This document shows positions 40,087-49,427 of a stretch of 64,000 nucleotides of DNA, in pieces. The number at the start of each line of letters is the position of its first letter. Position 1 is the stretch's first letter. The stretch is taken from NCBI GenBank assembly GCA_002343775.1, contig DDSH01000022.1, forward strand, positions 108,058-172,057, written 5' to 3'. Made by a program: the position numbers and the translations under genes. The notes below the pieces were generated by a model. It saw nothing but the letters and a program-made list of their open reading frames with translations, had not been told where the DNA came from and searched no databases. The DNA comes from Anaerolineales bacterium UBA2395 (lineage in GTDB: Bacteria; Chloroflexota; Anaerolineae; Anaerolineales; Villigracilaceae).

Positions 40087-41001
40087 TCATCGATTTATCA
40101 TTCTCATATCTACGATCCCATGCCTGATGGGATATTCTAGCGCGCAGTGAGTGCAGCAAAAAGCGGCATCTTTTTGGGACAGTTCGTTGTGGCAGACCGG
40201 GCAAGCGAGCAGGTCGCTGTTTTTTTCAAATGTCTGCCTGGGGATGTGGTCTGAGAGTTCCGCCTTGCAAAAAACCCACGGAGCCAATGCTGTCTTTCCG
40301 AGGAAAGGGGCGAGACGTTTTCCCGTTGGGGCAAAGCGGTGGATCGGACCGAGGAGAGGAGCGATCTTATCGAAGACCCCCGCTCCACGGTGGACCAGAC
40401 TCTGGAATCCCGCACCAGCCATCAGTCGGGTAATTGAAGCGGGATGATGATGGAAGAAATTTGCCTCCGCCTTCAGCGTTTCCGGAGTAAAGGGATTGTG
40501 TCTCGTCATCATAAAAAGGAATTTAATGATCTGCAAAGCGTTGCGTTTGTTGCTGTAATTCATGATGAACAAACCGTTCCCGCACAACAGTCTGCGAATG
40601 GCGCTGACAACCTCTTCAGGATGATTTAAATGATGAAAAACCCGCACCAGCAGCGCAGTATCAAATGCCGCTGCTCGGAATGGAAGATGCTCGATATCTC
40701 CAAGCACATAGAATGCCTTTTCTTTGAAATCCGCTTGAGCCTGGCGCAGGAGCGACTCGGAACCATCGAACAAAACCACATGTTGGAAACGACCTGCATA
40801 CTGTGAGAATAACCTTCCATAGCCGCATCCTAAATCGACGATGGCATGACCATGCGTTGGCAACAGTTCATCCAGAATGGATCTCTCCAGTTCATCCAGT
40901 TTTTGACGCGAGAGACTCCGCCAGTAATGGCGATAATTCACATTTTCGTAAATGTCAAAGTCGTTGGGCGTATCGACGGGAGGCAGTGGGTTGTTCATCA
41001 T
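40087..41001 (-). CDS. SAM methyltransferase with C-terminal zinc ribbon
   Basis: A 304-residue protein. Residues about 50-190 are a class I methyltransferase ('HAIVDLGCGYGRLFSQYAG', then 'VLGDIEHLPFRAAAFDTALL'), and the last 40 residues form a Trm112-like four-Cys zinc ribbon ('LLACPVCHNEL', 'CCTHCALEYP'). Such architecture is common in polysaccharide clusters, where methylation caps or decorates sugars. The start at 40999-41001 (or one codon later) is favoured because longer frames overlap the upstream gene. No strong ribosome site is visible. Confidence 0.8.
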   Translation of the reverse strand: MMNNPLPPVDTPNDFDIYENVNYRHYWRSLSRQKLDELERSILDELLPTHGHAIVDLGCGYGRLFSQYAGRFQHVVLFDGSESLLRQAQADFKEKAFYVLGDIEHLPFRAAAFDTALLVRVFHHLNHPEEVVSAIRRLLCGNGLFIMNYSNKRNALQIIKFLFMMTRHNPFTPETLKAEANFFHHHPASITRLMAGAGFQSLVHRGAGVFDKIAPLLGPIHRFAPTGKRLAPFLGKTALAPWVFCKAELSDHIPRQTFEKNSDLLACPVCHNELSQKDAAFCCTHCALEYPIRHGIVDMRMINR

Positions 41002-41015
41002 TGGTTCGCTTTTTA

Positions 41016-41804
41016 TCAAATGAGGACTTTCTTGAAAATTGGCGGACGGGTGACCGCAGTCTTCTGCAAGCATAAGATGGGCTCCGACGCACGATGCAGC
41101 GGGAACACCTTTGCCTTCAACCACATCAGGTTTCGATATGCCAGAGCTTTCATCTTCGACTCTTGATACAGATTTTGATACCGCTCCGAACCCTTTGGTA
41201 AAGCAATATAAACACACTCCAGCGAAAATCCGTGCATATCCAGCAAAACACCAAGAGTTCTGAAAGTGAAATAACGGACATGGGCATAGAATTCATAGCG
41301 GGATGCGGGTGCAATCGGGTCATGAAACGTTCGGGCGTGCAACACAGGCTCAAGCAGGTATTCCGGTGCGGCGTAATTCGGCGTGGATATGTAGAGATAA
41401 CCGCCATCGCAAAGGATGCGGTTCAGTTCGGATAGAAATTCATCCACGAACAGGAGATGTTCGATGGTCACAAGTGAGATGACAGCGTCGAAGGAACCGG
41501 ACGAAAAGGGAAACCCGGTTTCAGAACTGTCAATGTCAAAACGCAGTGTGGGGGCGCCTAACTTCGCAAGATAACGCAGGCAGGAAGGGCTGAGATCGTG
41601 GCTGATCACCTTTGCCGGATAACTTTCCACCAGTCGTTGGGTTACATACCCAATACCGGCGGCAAGGTCCAAAACCTTTTTGTGATTCCTGTTTTCAAAT
41701 ACGGCGGGAAACACCCGATGACGTTCCTTGAATGGCGGAAAATTCAGGGAAAGTTCCTCGTCGGCAACCCGCGCTTCCTCTATGTTAATGGCATCTTTTC
41801 TCAT
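41016..41804 (-). CDS. SAM-dependent methyltransferase
   Basis: A 262-residue class I methyltransferase. Motif I is 'KKVLDLAAGIGYVTQRLVES', followed by 'VISHDLSPSCLRYL', and 'FDAVISLVTIEHLLFVDEFL' is the post-I region. AAGGAG lies six bases before the ATG at 41802-41804. The gene starts eleven bases after the FemAB-like gene and probably acts on a sugar or lipid carrier of the polymer. Confidence 0.82.
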   Translation of the reverse strand: MRKDAINIEEARVADEELSLNFPPFKERHRVFPAVFENRNHKKVLDLAAGIGYVTQRLVESYPAKVISHDLSPSCLRYLAKLGAPTLRFDIDSSETGFPFSSGSFDAVISLVTIEHLLFVDEFLSELNRILCDGGYLYISTPNYAAPEYLLEPVLHARTFHDPIAPASRYEFYAHVRYFTFRTLGVLLDMHGFSLECVYIALPKGSERYQNLYQESKMKALAYRNLMWLKAKVFPLHRASEPILCLQKTAVTRPPIFKKVLI

Positions 41805-41814
41805 CGCTTTCTCC

Positions 41815-42828
41815 TTAATTCCTGAAAATAACCCGGCGCAATACATCGTAGGCAAATTTACTCACAGCCAAAAAGGCGGGACGCGCCACCCAAACATTCC
41901 TGCCATACCCAACCAGCGCGCCGCCAAACTTGGCTTTGAAATCCCGAACCCCATACTTCTCATCCGGCTTGCCAGCACCGCCAAAATCGTAGATACGATA
42001 GCCGTTTTTACATCCCCACTCCAGAACATGCCACATCATAAGTTCATTCGGCGCATTGGGTGTGAACCGTCGATCCACGCCGCCATACCAACCGTATATG
42101 ACATCCTTGTATATCAATTCGACGGATACCGCAGCGGGCTCTTCATCCACAAAAGCAAGCGTGAAACGAGCCATTTGCTTCGCCGCCAGCTGATCGAACG
42201 CGGCATGGAACAGGGAAATATCCGCCAGTGGGACATTCGCCAGCCCATATGTTTTTTGCAGCAGGTCGTAACAAATACGAATTTGTTCCCGTTCGCGGAC
42301 TTCAGCGACCCGCACCCTATTACGCTTGATGGCTCTGCGGATGTGCTGGCGGGTGCGCGATCCAATTCGGTCAAAAACCGCCTCCACCGGACCTTGGAGA
42401 TTGATCAGGTAATTCAAGTGTTCTTCATACCTGAAGCCTGACTCTGAAAGAACTGGCAGGATGCCATTGGGTTCGGAAACATTGCGAATTTCCGTGAACA
42501 GAGAAACGATCCTCGCATGCAGCCGAAACTCGACAAGGAGGTCGTGCAAACCCTGCCTTCCCGCCTGCCCTTCTACGCAAAGGGCACCACCAAAGACTAC
42601 TGTGCGAGTGGTAAGTTTTTTCAACACTCCAGTGGAAATGGATATATGCACAGGGATTAAAAGAGCAGCAACCTTATCATCCTGTACAGCCGCCCAAAGT
42701 TCCGGGACATACCCCCTCGTCGCTTTCCAAACCTCGAACATTTCCGGGGTGTGAAAAACATTTCCCTGCGGGTGTTCCCTCACAAACGAACTCCACAACG
42801 CATGCGGCAGCTCGCGGACAATCTTCAC
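41815..42828 (-). CDS. FemAB/GNAT-like aminoacyl- or acyltransferase (third copy)
   Basis: A 337-residue GNAT-fold protein of the FemAB/BioF2-like acyltransferase group. 'RIGSRTRQHIRRAIKRNRVR' is the conserved basic helix after the first half, and 'ELMMWHVLEWGCKNGYRIYD' with 'FGGAGKPDEKYGVRDFKAKF' is the C-terminal FemAB signature (Y-D-F-G-G followed by F-K-x-x-F-G). In polysaccharide clusters such proteins are thought to transfer amino acids or acyl groups. It overlaps the upstream GT4 gene by four bases. Confidence 0.8.
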   Translation of the reverse strand: MKIVRELPHALWSSFVREHPQGNVFHTPEMFEVWKATRGYVPELWAAVQDDKVAALLIPVHISISTGVLKKLTTRTVVFGGALCVEGQAGRQGLHDLLVEFRLHARIVSLFTEIRNVSEPNGILPVLSESGFRYEEHLNYLINLQGPVEAVFDRIGSRTRQHIRRAIKRNRVRVAEVREREQIRICYDLLQKTYGLANVPLADISLFHAAFDQLAAKQMARFTLAFVDEEPAAVSVELIYKDVIYGWYGGVDRRFTPNAPNELMMWHVLEWGCKNGYRIYDFGGAGKPDEKYGVRDFKAKFGGALVGYGRNVWVARPAFLAVSKFAYDVLRRVIFRN

Positions 42829-44078
42829 GCCTCCATCCTTTCGGTTTCTTCAGAGGTGAGCAACTTGTACATCCTGACAAGCAGTTTGGATTGATGCTGC
42901 CACGCGAGCTGGTTATGGATGCGTTCCAACCCATATCTGCCAAGCCTGCCCTGCACAGCAGGGTTATCGATAAGAAAATCGAGTTTGCAGGCAAAATCCG
43001 CGCAGTCGTTCGGTGACGCGTACAAGGCAGCATCCTGTGCAGAGAAACGATGCTCGATCAGATCAAAGGACACCACCGGCTTTCCCACCGCCATGTATTC
43101 CATCACTTTTGCCGCCGTGGAACGCTGGTTGTAAACATCCCCAGGTTCGGGCGCGGCACATACATTCATGGCATTTAAGTAACGCAGCACCTGTTCCTGT
43201 CCATCCACCCAACCCGTAAATTGCACATATTCCGCAAGCCCAAGACATTCCGATAGATGCTTCAACTCAGGCAATGCGTTGCCGCTTCCTACCAATACAC
43301 AGAGTACATCCTTTCGCCCGATCTCAAAGACAAGATGCTTTATCGCATATAGCAGGTTGTCCACACCGTCCTGGGTCCCCATCACACCCACATACCCGAT
43401 GATCGTTTTCCCGTTCTTGCGTAGCGCCGGTTCCCCCTCCGACTGATATAGTTCCTGCAGATCCGGTCCATTGCGGACGATGACAATCCGTCCCTCGTCA
43501 ACGTGATCGCGTTCCATTTCCACGCGTTTATAAGACTCATTGGTTGCAATCACGCGGTCTGCAAGACGACAGGCGAATTTTTCCAACCAGACCAACACCC
43601 GCGTGACAATCCACTTTGACCTGCCGCGAAAACGCGCTTCGTACAAGTCCGGGGCGAGGTCATGATGGTCGAGCACATATTTCTTCCCCAAAAGTTTGTA
43701 AAACCCCGCGATGAATACGAACAGGTCCGGTGGCTGATGCGCGTGAACAATGTCGAAGCCTTCGCGAAAAAAAACATAAAGCGAAAGCAGGAAAATCCTT
43801 GTCAGTGAGTAGGCATATTCCCAGATATACCCAACAAAGCCGACCTTCTCGACAGGCGGCGGATACCGATAGACGTTTACCCCTTCCCACATCTCCCGCA
43901 TCGGCTGAGACCTCGAAGCGGGTGCAATTACTGTGACCTGATACCCCGCTGATATCAATGCGCGCGCCTCACGCCGTACACGGTCATCCTTTGGGAACGG
44001 GCAATTTTCCAATAGCATCAGAATGCGCTGTCTTCCCTTCGTTCGTTCGGTATCCGATTTACCTGGTTTCGATTGCAT
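42825..44078 (-). CDS. Glycosyltransferase family 4 (first of three)
   Basis: A 417-residue GT-B glycosyltransferase. 'RILMLLENCPFPKDDRVRRE' begins the N-terminal Rossmann domain and 'IIGYVGVMGTQDGVDNLLYA' the C-terminal one; the E-x7-E-like donor motif is 'EPGDVYNQRSTAAKVMEYMA' followed by 'VGKPVVSFDL'. It uses a nucleotide sugar on the cytoplasmic face to extend the lipid-linked repeat. The start is uncertain: an ATG 20 codons downstream also fits. Confidence 0.85.
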   Translation of the reverse strand: MQSKPGKSDTERTKGRQRILMLLENCPFPKDDRVRREARALISAGYQVTVIAPASRSQPMREMWEGVNVYRYPPPVEKVGFVGYIWEYAYSLTRIFLLSLYVFFREGFDIVHAHQPPDLFVFIAGFYKLLGKKYVLDHHDLAPDLYEARFRGRSKWIVTRVLVWLEKFACRLADRVIATNESYKRVEMERDHVDEGRIVIVRNGPDLQELYQSEGEPALRKNGKTIIGYVGVMGTQDGVDNLLYAIKHLVFEIGRKDVLCVLVGSGNALPELKHLSECLGLAEYVQFTGWVDGQEQVLRYLNAMNVCAAPEPGDVYNQRSTAAKVMEYMAVGKPVVSFDLIEHRFSAQDAALYASPNDCADFACKLDFLIDNPAVQGRLGRYGLERIHNQLAWQHQSKLLVRMYKLLTSEETERMEA

Positions 44079-44106
44079 CGTTCGCTCGTTTCGTAAGTTC
44101 GTCGGT

Positions 44107-45231
44107 TTAACTTCTCATCAACAGGTTGAGAACATAATTAACTTCCGACCTAAACCGGATTCGCCTGAAAATGTTCCAGTATCCCCAGTCAAGGGCAGAA
44201 TTGTAGAAACGGTCATATGCTTCCGGATAAAAAACGACCTGTCCGCCGAAGCCGAATTTAAAGGAGGCAACGGAACCTTCGTTTTTGTCAGGTACATGCC
44301 CCGTTTGCAAAATGGACTTTGCGATGTCGGGGGAAATCCCCTCGAAATCATAATAACGATACCCCTGCCGTTTTGCCCACTGGATCGCCTCCCACTGCAG
44401 AAGGTCATTCGCATGAAGTTCCCTGTGGCGTCCCATCCAGCCGCCTTTTTTATAAATGACCGTATCGCCAAATGAAACCAGAAGCAGGGATGAAAGCACC
44501 TCTCCCTGATACTCAGCCAGGAAAATCTTCGCAAAGCCGCGAGAGCCAAAGACCTCAAAAAATTGCTTCCAATAGCGAAATGGATATTCCTTGATATTCT
44601 TTCGGTCGCTCGTCGCCGTCAGGGTCTGGTAGAACAGATCAAGATCGGATTCTGTCGCTTCCCGGACAGTTACCCCCCTGCGGTTTGCCAGACGAATGTT
44701 GTACCGTGTAGTGGAGCGCATTGCCGCGAGGATCACATCGGGGTCTTTATTCAAATCAATGACCAGGGTTGAAAAAGGCGCAGGGGTAAAGGAGATCAGA
44801 CTTTTTTTGTAGCCCCATTGCTCCATGCGTTCTGCCAGATTATGACGGTCATTGGGAGGTTGGATGGCAAGGTATTGAATATGTGCTTCCCTGCAATATC
44901 GGTGAATCCCGCTTACGACCAAATCCTCGAGCGGCTGATCGCCCCCGATAAACAAGGGACCTTTCACCACATACCCTATCAAACCCAACAACGGCACCCG
45001 CCGCACCAGCATTTGAGCGCCGCCCGCAATGTCTCCTTGTTTGCACGCAATAAATCGCACAGACTGCCAGCCAAGCAGTGATTTGATGCTCGCCCACATT
45101 GCAGTTTGAACGTGATGCCCGCCGTGACATTTCGCGACAAAATGATCCCATGCATCATCTTTGATGCCGGTGGATATTTTTAATTCGTAGCCGGTCAATT
45201 CTTGCGATCTGATCATCTTCCAATCCATCAT
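44107..45231 (-). CDS. FemAB/FemX-like aminoacyltransferase (second copy)
   Basis: A 374-residue two-GNAT-domain protein. 'AAMRSTTRYNIRLANRRGVT' is the basic helix, 'VIYKKGGWMGRHRELHANDL' and 'YDFEGISPDI...FKFGFGG' are FemAB signatures. FemX-type enzymes use aminoacyl-tRNA to add amino acids to lipid-linked peptidoglycan precursors. Here, between glycosyltransferase genes, the acceptor is more likely the polysaccharide unit. Overlaps the upstream GT2 gene by four bases. Confidence 0.82.
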   Translation of the reverse strand: MMDWKMIRSQELTGYELKISTGIKDDAWDHFVAKCHGGHHVQTAMWASIKSLLGWQSVRFIACKQGDIAGGAQMLVRRVPLLGLIGYVVKGPLFIGGDQPLEDLVVSGIHRYCREAHIQYLAIQPPNDRHNLAERMEQWGYKKSLISFTPAPFSTLVIDLNKDPDVILAAMRSTTRYNIRLANRRGVTVREATESDLDLFYQTLTATSDRKNIKEYPFRYWKQFFEVFGSRGFAKIFLAEYQGEVLSSLLLVSFGDTVIYKKGGWMGRHRELHANDLLQWEAIQWAKRQGYRYYDFEGISPDIAKSILQTGHVPDKNEGSVASFKFGFGGQVVFYPEAYDRFYNSALDWGYWNIFRRIRFRSEVNYVLNLLMRS

Positions 45232-46172
45232 GTCTTGTATTTCAACCAGGATGATAGACCCCAGCTGAGGGATCCATGCTCGCGCTGAAAATGCAGGTAA
45301 TCCAGCGCCGTACGATTATGTATGGGTTTGCGTTCCTTCCAGAGCGTGGGTAATTCACAGACGACAGCCCAAACAGCCCGGAACACCCAATCCATGCGCT
45401 GCATTCGAAACCCTTTCACCGTTTCAGCTGCAATCTTCAATGGAAGCATCCAAGCAAGCAGCCACCACGGATAGCGGACCAGATATATGCGCAAAGCGTT
45501 GCGAAAATCGTGATACCTGCGCTCGCTACTGGCGATCCGCTTTTGGGGTGAGGCGCGATGTAATATCACCACGGAAGGACAATACAAAATCCGATAGCCT
45601 GCGTCCAGCATTCGCAATGCCAATTCTTCGCCTTCACGCCCAAAGAACAACCGCTCCCAGAACATGTCGGTTTTGAGAAGCGCATCCCTGCGGAAGGCGC
45701 ATCCCGTCTCGGAAAAAGTATGGGTATAGAAAGGTGTGTCGCTTTTCATCTTTTGTTCTTCGCTGTACGCCCAACCGGCAATAGGATCGAAGTTCCGCGT
45801 AAAAGCGTTGACGACCTTTGAGTTCACAACGCCAATGGTCGGGTCTGTCTCAAACGCGGCTACAAGGGCGTGTAACGCGCCGCCCTCCAGGCTGGCATCA
45901 CTGTCAAGGCAGAGGATGTATTCGCCGTCCGCTTCTTGCATACCGGCATTGCGTCCGCCTGAAGCGCCACGATTCTCTGAGAGGCGAATCAGTTTCACGG
46001 TCGGGAATGAAACGCGAATCTTATCCGCCGTTCCATCGGTCGAGGCATTATCCGCCACAATGATCTCAAAGCACGGATAGTCCTGCCTGTACACCGAGTG
46101 GATGGTTTCCAAAACATCCTGCACACGATTCCAGGTGGCGATCACAACGCTGACAAGCGGCTTTGTGGACAT
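45228..46172 (-). CDS. Glycosyltransferase family 2 (first of two)
   Basis: A 314-residue GT-A glycosyltransferase. 'VSVVIATWNRVQDVLETIHS' starts the fold; the metal-binding 'CLDSDA' corresponds to DxD, and 'DNASTDGT' is the nucleotide-sugar-binding loop. A C-terminal amphipathic or hydrophobic region (about 245-280) could associate with the membrane. Follows the epimerase gene after one base. Confidence 0.85.
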   Translation of the reverse strand: MSTKPLVSVVIATWNRVQDVLETIHSVYRQDYPCFEIIVADNASTDGTADKIRVSFPTVKLIRLSENRGASGGRNAGMQEADGEYILCLDSDASLEGGALHALVAAFETDPTIGVVNSKVVNAFTRNFDPIAGWAYSEEQKMKSDTPFYTHTFSETGCAFRRDALLKTDMFWERLFFGREGEELALRMLDAGYRILYCPSVVILHRASPQKRIASSERRYHDFRNALRIYLVRYPWWLLAWMLPLKIAAETVKGFRMQRMDWVFRAVWAVVCELPTLWKERKPIHNRTALDYLHFQREHGSLSWGLSSWLKYKT

Positions 46173-46173
46173 T

Positions 46174-47253
46174 TCAACGAGCGCCTTTTGTATATCGAAA
46201 ATTTCTCATGCCGATCTGGTCCAGCCATTGCACGCTCATTTGCAGACCTTCCTCCAGATCGACCACCGGCTGGTAGCCAAGCATGTGGCGCGCCTTGCCC
46301 GAAAGATACGTTGCCCGGCGCCCATATAGTTTAAGGTCGTGAACGCGCGGTGTGGTCTTCATGCGGGTTTCCACGAACTTCATGATGCGCCTCGCCTGTC
46401 TCTGCCTGGCAGCCACCAGTTTGATAAAACGTTCGAACCGATTGCGCGCGAATTTGATCGAATCACGAAGCGGTTCCATCAACCGTGTCTTGAAGCCGAT
46501 CCCCTGAGATTCGTACACCTTCAATGGAGGCAAATCAAGCGCGTCGTTGAAGCGCTCAAAGTATTCGTTCCAGGTGGGTTGCTCCGGCCCGTTCAAGATG
46601 AAGACCTGTCCGGGCGCCAGATCCGACTTGGCGGCGAGCAGAATGCCATCCACAAGGTCGGAGATGTATATGAGGTTGCAAAGTCCATCTGCCGCGCCTT
46701 TGAAGATGCCCCAATTGCCAGCCAGCAATTTGTACGCCAGATTGACCGTGAACGTCTTGCTGAACGGACCGTACACGATCGGCGGGCGAAGGATGACCAT
46801 GGGTAATCCCTTGCTATGATATTCCCAGCACACGTTCTCTGCTTGAATTTTGTTGTCTGCGTACGGGTCTTGCATGCTCTGACAGGGGAAGGTCTCGTCG
46901 ATGCGACCCGACTGTTGACCGAAAACCTCGGTGGTGGAGACATGCAGGAAGCGCTGCACGCCATGCCTGTATGCCGCTTCCAGAACATTCTGAGTTCCCT
47001 GAGCAATCGATTCATCCGAACCCTTGGCGCAGTGAATGACTTGTGAGACCCCCTGCATGGCTTCATCCAGTTCCGCTGGATTCATGATATTGCACGGGAC
47101 AATATCCATGCAAAACCTCGCCGGGCGCGCCGCACCAGACCAACTATGCACACCGGCACGCACGGGCTCCCCCCTTAGGTACAACGTTTCCGCCACCCAC
47201 CCGCCAATAAATCCCCCAGCCCCCGTTACCAGAGTCAGGGTATCAGGCGACAT
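46174..47253 (-). CDS. NAD-dependent epimerase/dehydratase-family protein
   Basis: A 359-residue extended short-chain dehydrogenase. NAD-binding 'VTGAGGFIGG' lies at the N-terminus, 'HVSTTEVFG' gives the active-site Thr region, and YADNK supplies the Tyr-x3-Lys pair. It likely modifies a nucleotide sugar (epimerise, reduce or dehydrate). The ATG at 47251-47253 overlaps the preceding dehydrogenase by eleven bases, and GGAGG six bases before it settles the start. Confidence 0.82.
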   Translation of the reverse strand: MSPDTLTLVTGAGGFIGGWVAETLYLRGEPVRAGVHSWSGAARPARFCMDIVPCNIMNPAELDEAMQGVSQVIHCAKGSDESIAQGTQNVLEAAYRHGVQRFLHVSTTEVFGQQSGRIDETFPCQSMQDPYADNKIQAENVCWEYHSKGLPMVILRPPIVYGPFSKTFTVNLAYKLLAGNWGIFKGAADGLCNLIYISDLVDGILLAAKSDLAPGQVFILNGPEQPTWNEYFERFNDALDLPPLKVYESQGIGFKTRLMEPLRDSIKFARNRFERFIKLVAARQRQARRIMKFVETRMKTTPRVHDLKLYGRRATYLSGKARHMLGYQPVVDLEEGLQMSVQWLDQIGMRNFRYTKGAR

Positions 47254-48262
47254 CCTGCACCTCCTCAAAGCGATACCAGGGCATATTCATCAGCCGCGCC
47301 TTTTCATACGCTTCATCTGTGAATTCGATGGATTCCAAAACATCCGAGCCGCACACCAGCGGTCTTTCCTCTTTTTGAATGACAGCAACAAAATTGGATG
47401 CGATCTCCCGCGCAACATCCAGCTTGGTATGGATGGGAGACTCCACGATCATTTCGCGTTTACGACCATTTTCCGAAATGATAAGCTTTTGGTAATCATA
47501 GATCTCCCCTTCGATTGTCGCTTTTTCGCATTCGATGGAAAAGCGACAAGGCACATCGGCAAACCAACTCATCACCAGTTTCCCCTTGCATGAATCCCTT
47601 TCAAACTCGACATGCGCCACAGCCTCACTACCGCCAAACGAGTCATTGCAAGAGGAGATCACAGTCGGCTTGCCGCCAAGCCACCAGCAAATATGATCCA
47701 CGGCATGCGCGCCACGGTCACGTAAAATTCCACGCGTGGAGGGATCTGACTTGAAGTAAAACCCGCTCACCGTGGGCCAGTTGAAAATTTCGCCGATCAC
47801 ATACTCCATCTTCAATGGGCTCCCAAATGTTTTCGAAGCCAGCAATTGTTTCACCATGGCAAAATGAGGGATGATCCTTTGCAGGTAATTGACCACCAGC
47901 TCGGTCTCTTTCTGATGCGCCATCTCGATCAGGATACGCGCCCGGGCGGCATCCTCTGCCAATGGTTTTTCACACAACACAGGGATTCCACGCGACAGGA
48001 ATTCGACTCCGACCAAGGCGTGTAGTCCGGTGGGAAGCGCGATAATGACCCCATCCGCTTCATTCTGGACCTCGCGGTAGTCCCGCACTTTCCGTCGAAC
48101 CGGATACTTCGCCGAAAGTTTATCGAGACGGCTGGGATTCTCGTCCACCAAAATCAGGTTTTCCATGATCTCAGGCAGCGACGCGAGCGCAGGCAGATAG
48201 TATTCCTCCGCAATCGCACCGCAGCCGATCAACGCAATATGGGGCACCTTAGACCTTGTCAT
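47243..48262 (-). CDS. Gfo/Idh/MocA-family oxidoreductase
   Basis: A 339-residue NAD(P)-dependent sugar dehydrogenase. 'IALIGCGAIAEEYYLPAL' is the Rossmann motif and 'VLCEKPLAED' the family EKP motif; 'RGAHAVDHICWWLGG' is the C-terminal catalytic-region motif. It probably oxidises or reduces a sugar nucleotide. AAGGAG six bases before the ATG. Confidence 0.88.
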   Translation of the reverse strand: MTRSKVPHIALIGCGAIAEEYYLPALASLPEIMENLILVDENPSRLDKLSAKYPVRRKVRDYREVQNEADGVIIALPTGLHALVGVEFLSRGIPVLCEKPLAEDAARARILIEMAHQKETELVVNYLQRIIPHFAMVKQLLASKTFGSPLKMEYVIGEIFNWPTVSGFYFKSDPSTRGILRDRGAHAVDHICWWLGGKPTVISSCNDSFGGSEAVAHVEFERDSCKGKLVMSWFADVPCRFSIECEKATIEGEIYDYQKLIISENGRKREMIVESPIHTKLDVAREIASNFVAVIQKEERPLVCGSDVLESIEFTDEAYEKARLMNMPWYRFEEVQDVA

Positions 48263-48275
48263 GCATTGCTCCTTT

Positions 48276-49427
48276 TTAATATCCAGCCAAGGCTTTCAAA
48301 TAGACCTGCCTGGTTTCCATTGCGATCCGTTCCTGTTCACGGCAGACCCACTGCCTGGCATTTTCTTCCATACGGCGATACAGGGCGTTGTCATTCAAAA
48401 TGCGCACAATTGCATCTGCCAAACGTTCAGGGTCGGCAGGCGGGACGAGGAAGCCGGTTTTGCCTTCCTGAACATATTCCGGCAGCGCACCGACATTTGT
48501 CGCCACGACCGGCTTACCAAACACATACGCCGTGGTCAACATACCGCTGGTCGAAGCGGAGAGATAAGGCAAAGCGACCAGACTTGCTTTTTGAAAACAT
48601 TCCGCCATCTTTGCCGAAGTGAGAAAACCCTCTTGAAATTCAAATTTGCTTTCATCTACAACAAGAGCCCGGCAGCGCGGCAGATCCTCGCCATGCGCGG
48701 CGATCAAAAAACGGGCATTGGGCATTTTCTCTGTCACAAGTGGCTGCGCACGGATGAGAAACTCCAAGCCTTTACGGGGCTGGGCTTTCCCGGGGAACAA
48801 AATGGTTTGCAACTCCGCTTCACGAACCCCTTCCGCCCATTTCGCCGCAGCAATGCGCGGGATCAGCGAAATGTAAACAATCTTGTGCGCAGGCACGGAA
48901 TACAAACGGCGTACAACGTCCGTCTGGTCGGCTCCATTGACGATGATCAATTCAGAACCCAGTGTGAGCAGTTTCGCGATCATCCACAAAACGAATACTG
49001 GAAGTTTTTCGCCGAGGTTGGGCTGAGGGATGATCATGGTGGAGACAACAGGGACGTCGCGAATCCAGCAGGCAAGGACGGCAATCCACAATTCGCCGGG
49101 TCCCATCAAGATGTGCGCCACATCCAGTGAGTCGGCTTCGATCATGCGTTTCAGGCGAGTCACTGCAAGGAGGGAACGCGGGTCACGCATGCGCGGGAAG
49201 TGGAAGAGCCGCACGGTCACGTTTTGGGGGACGAGTCGCTTCTTGTAAAGTAATTCAAGCAAAAGGTCTGGAGAAGAAGCGTTGGGCGATTCACCAAGGT
49301 ACCAGGCAAGATTGGTCATGGAGAGATACAACGTCACTTCATCACTTGCATCTCCCAATGCGTTGGCAAGGTCCAACCCATAATCCAGGTCATCCGAAAC
49401 GATCAGACCGATGCGCAGAGGGCTCAT
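48276..49427 (-). CDS. Glycosyltransferase family 4 (second of three)
   Basis: A 383-residue GT-B enzyme. 'ILFPGKAQPRKGLEFLIRAQ' opens the C-terminal domain, 'LPYLSASTSGMLTTAYVFGK' with 'PVVATNVGALPEYVQEGKTG' forms the donor-binding motif, and 'LVPPADPERLADAI' follows. The start overlaps the next GT4 gene by four bases. Confidence 0.85.
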   Translation of the reverse strand: MSPLRIGLIVSDDLDYGLDLANALGDASDEVTLYLSMTNLAWYLGESPNASSPDLLLELLYKKRLVPQNVTVRLFHFPRMRDPRSLLAVTRLKRMIEADSLDVAHILMGPGELWIAVLACWIRDVPVVSTMIIPQPNLGEKLPVFVLWMIAKLLTLGSELIIVNGADQTDVVRRLYSVPAHKIVYISLIPRIAAAKWAEGVREAELQTILFPGKAQPRKGLEFLIRAQPLVTEKMPNARFLIAAHGEDLPRCRALVVDESKFEFQEGFLTSAKMAECFQKASLVALPYLSASTSGMLTTAYVFGKPVVATNVGALPEYVQEGKTGFLVPPADPERLADAIVRILNDNALYRRMEENARQWVCREQERIAMETRQVYLKALAGY

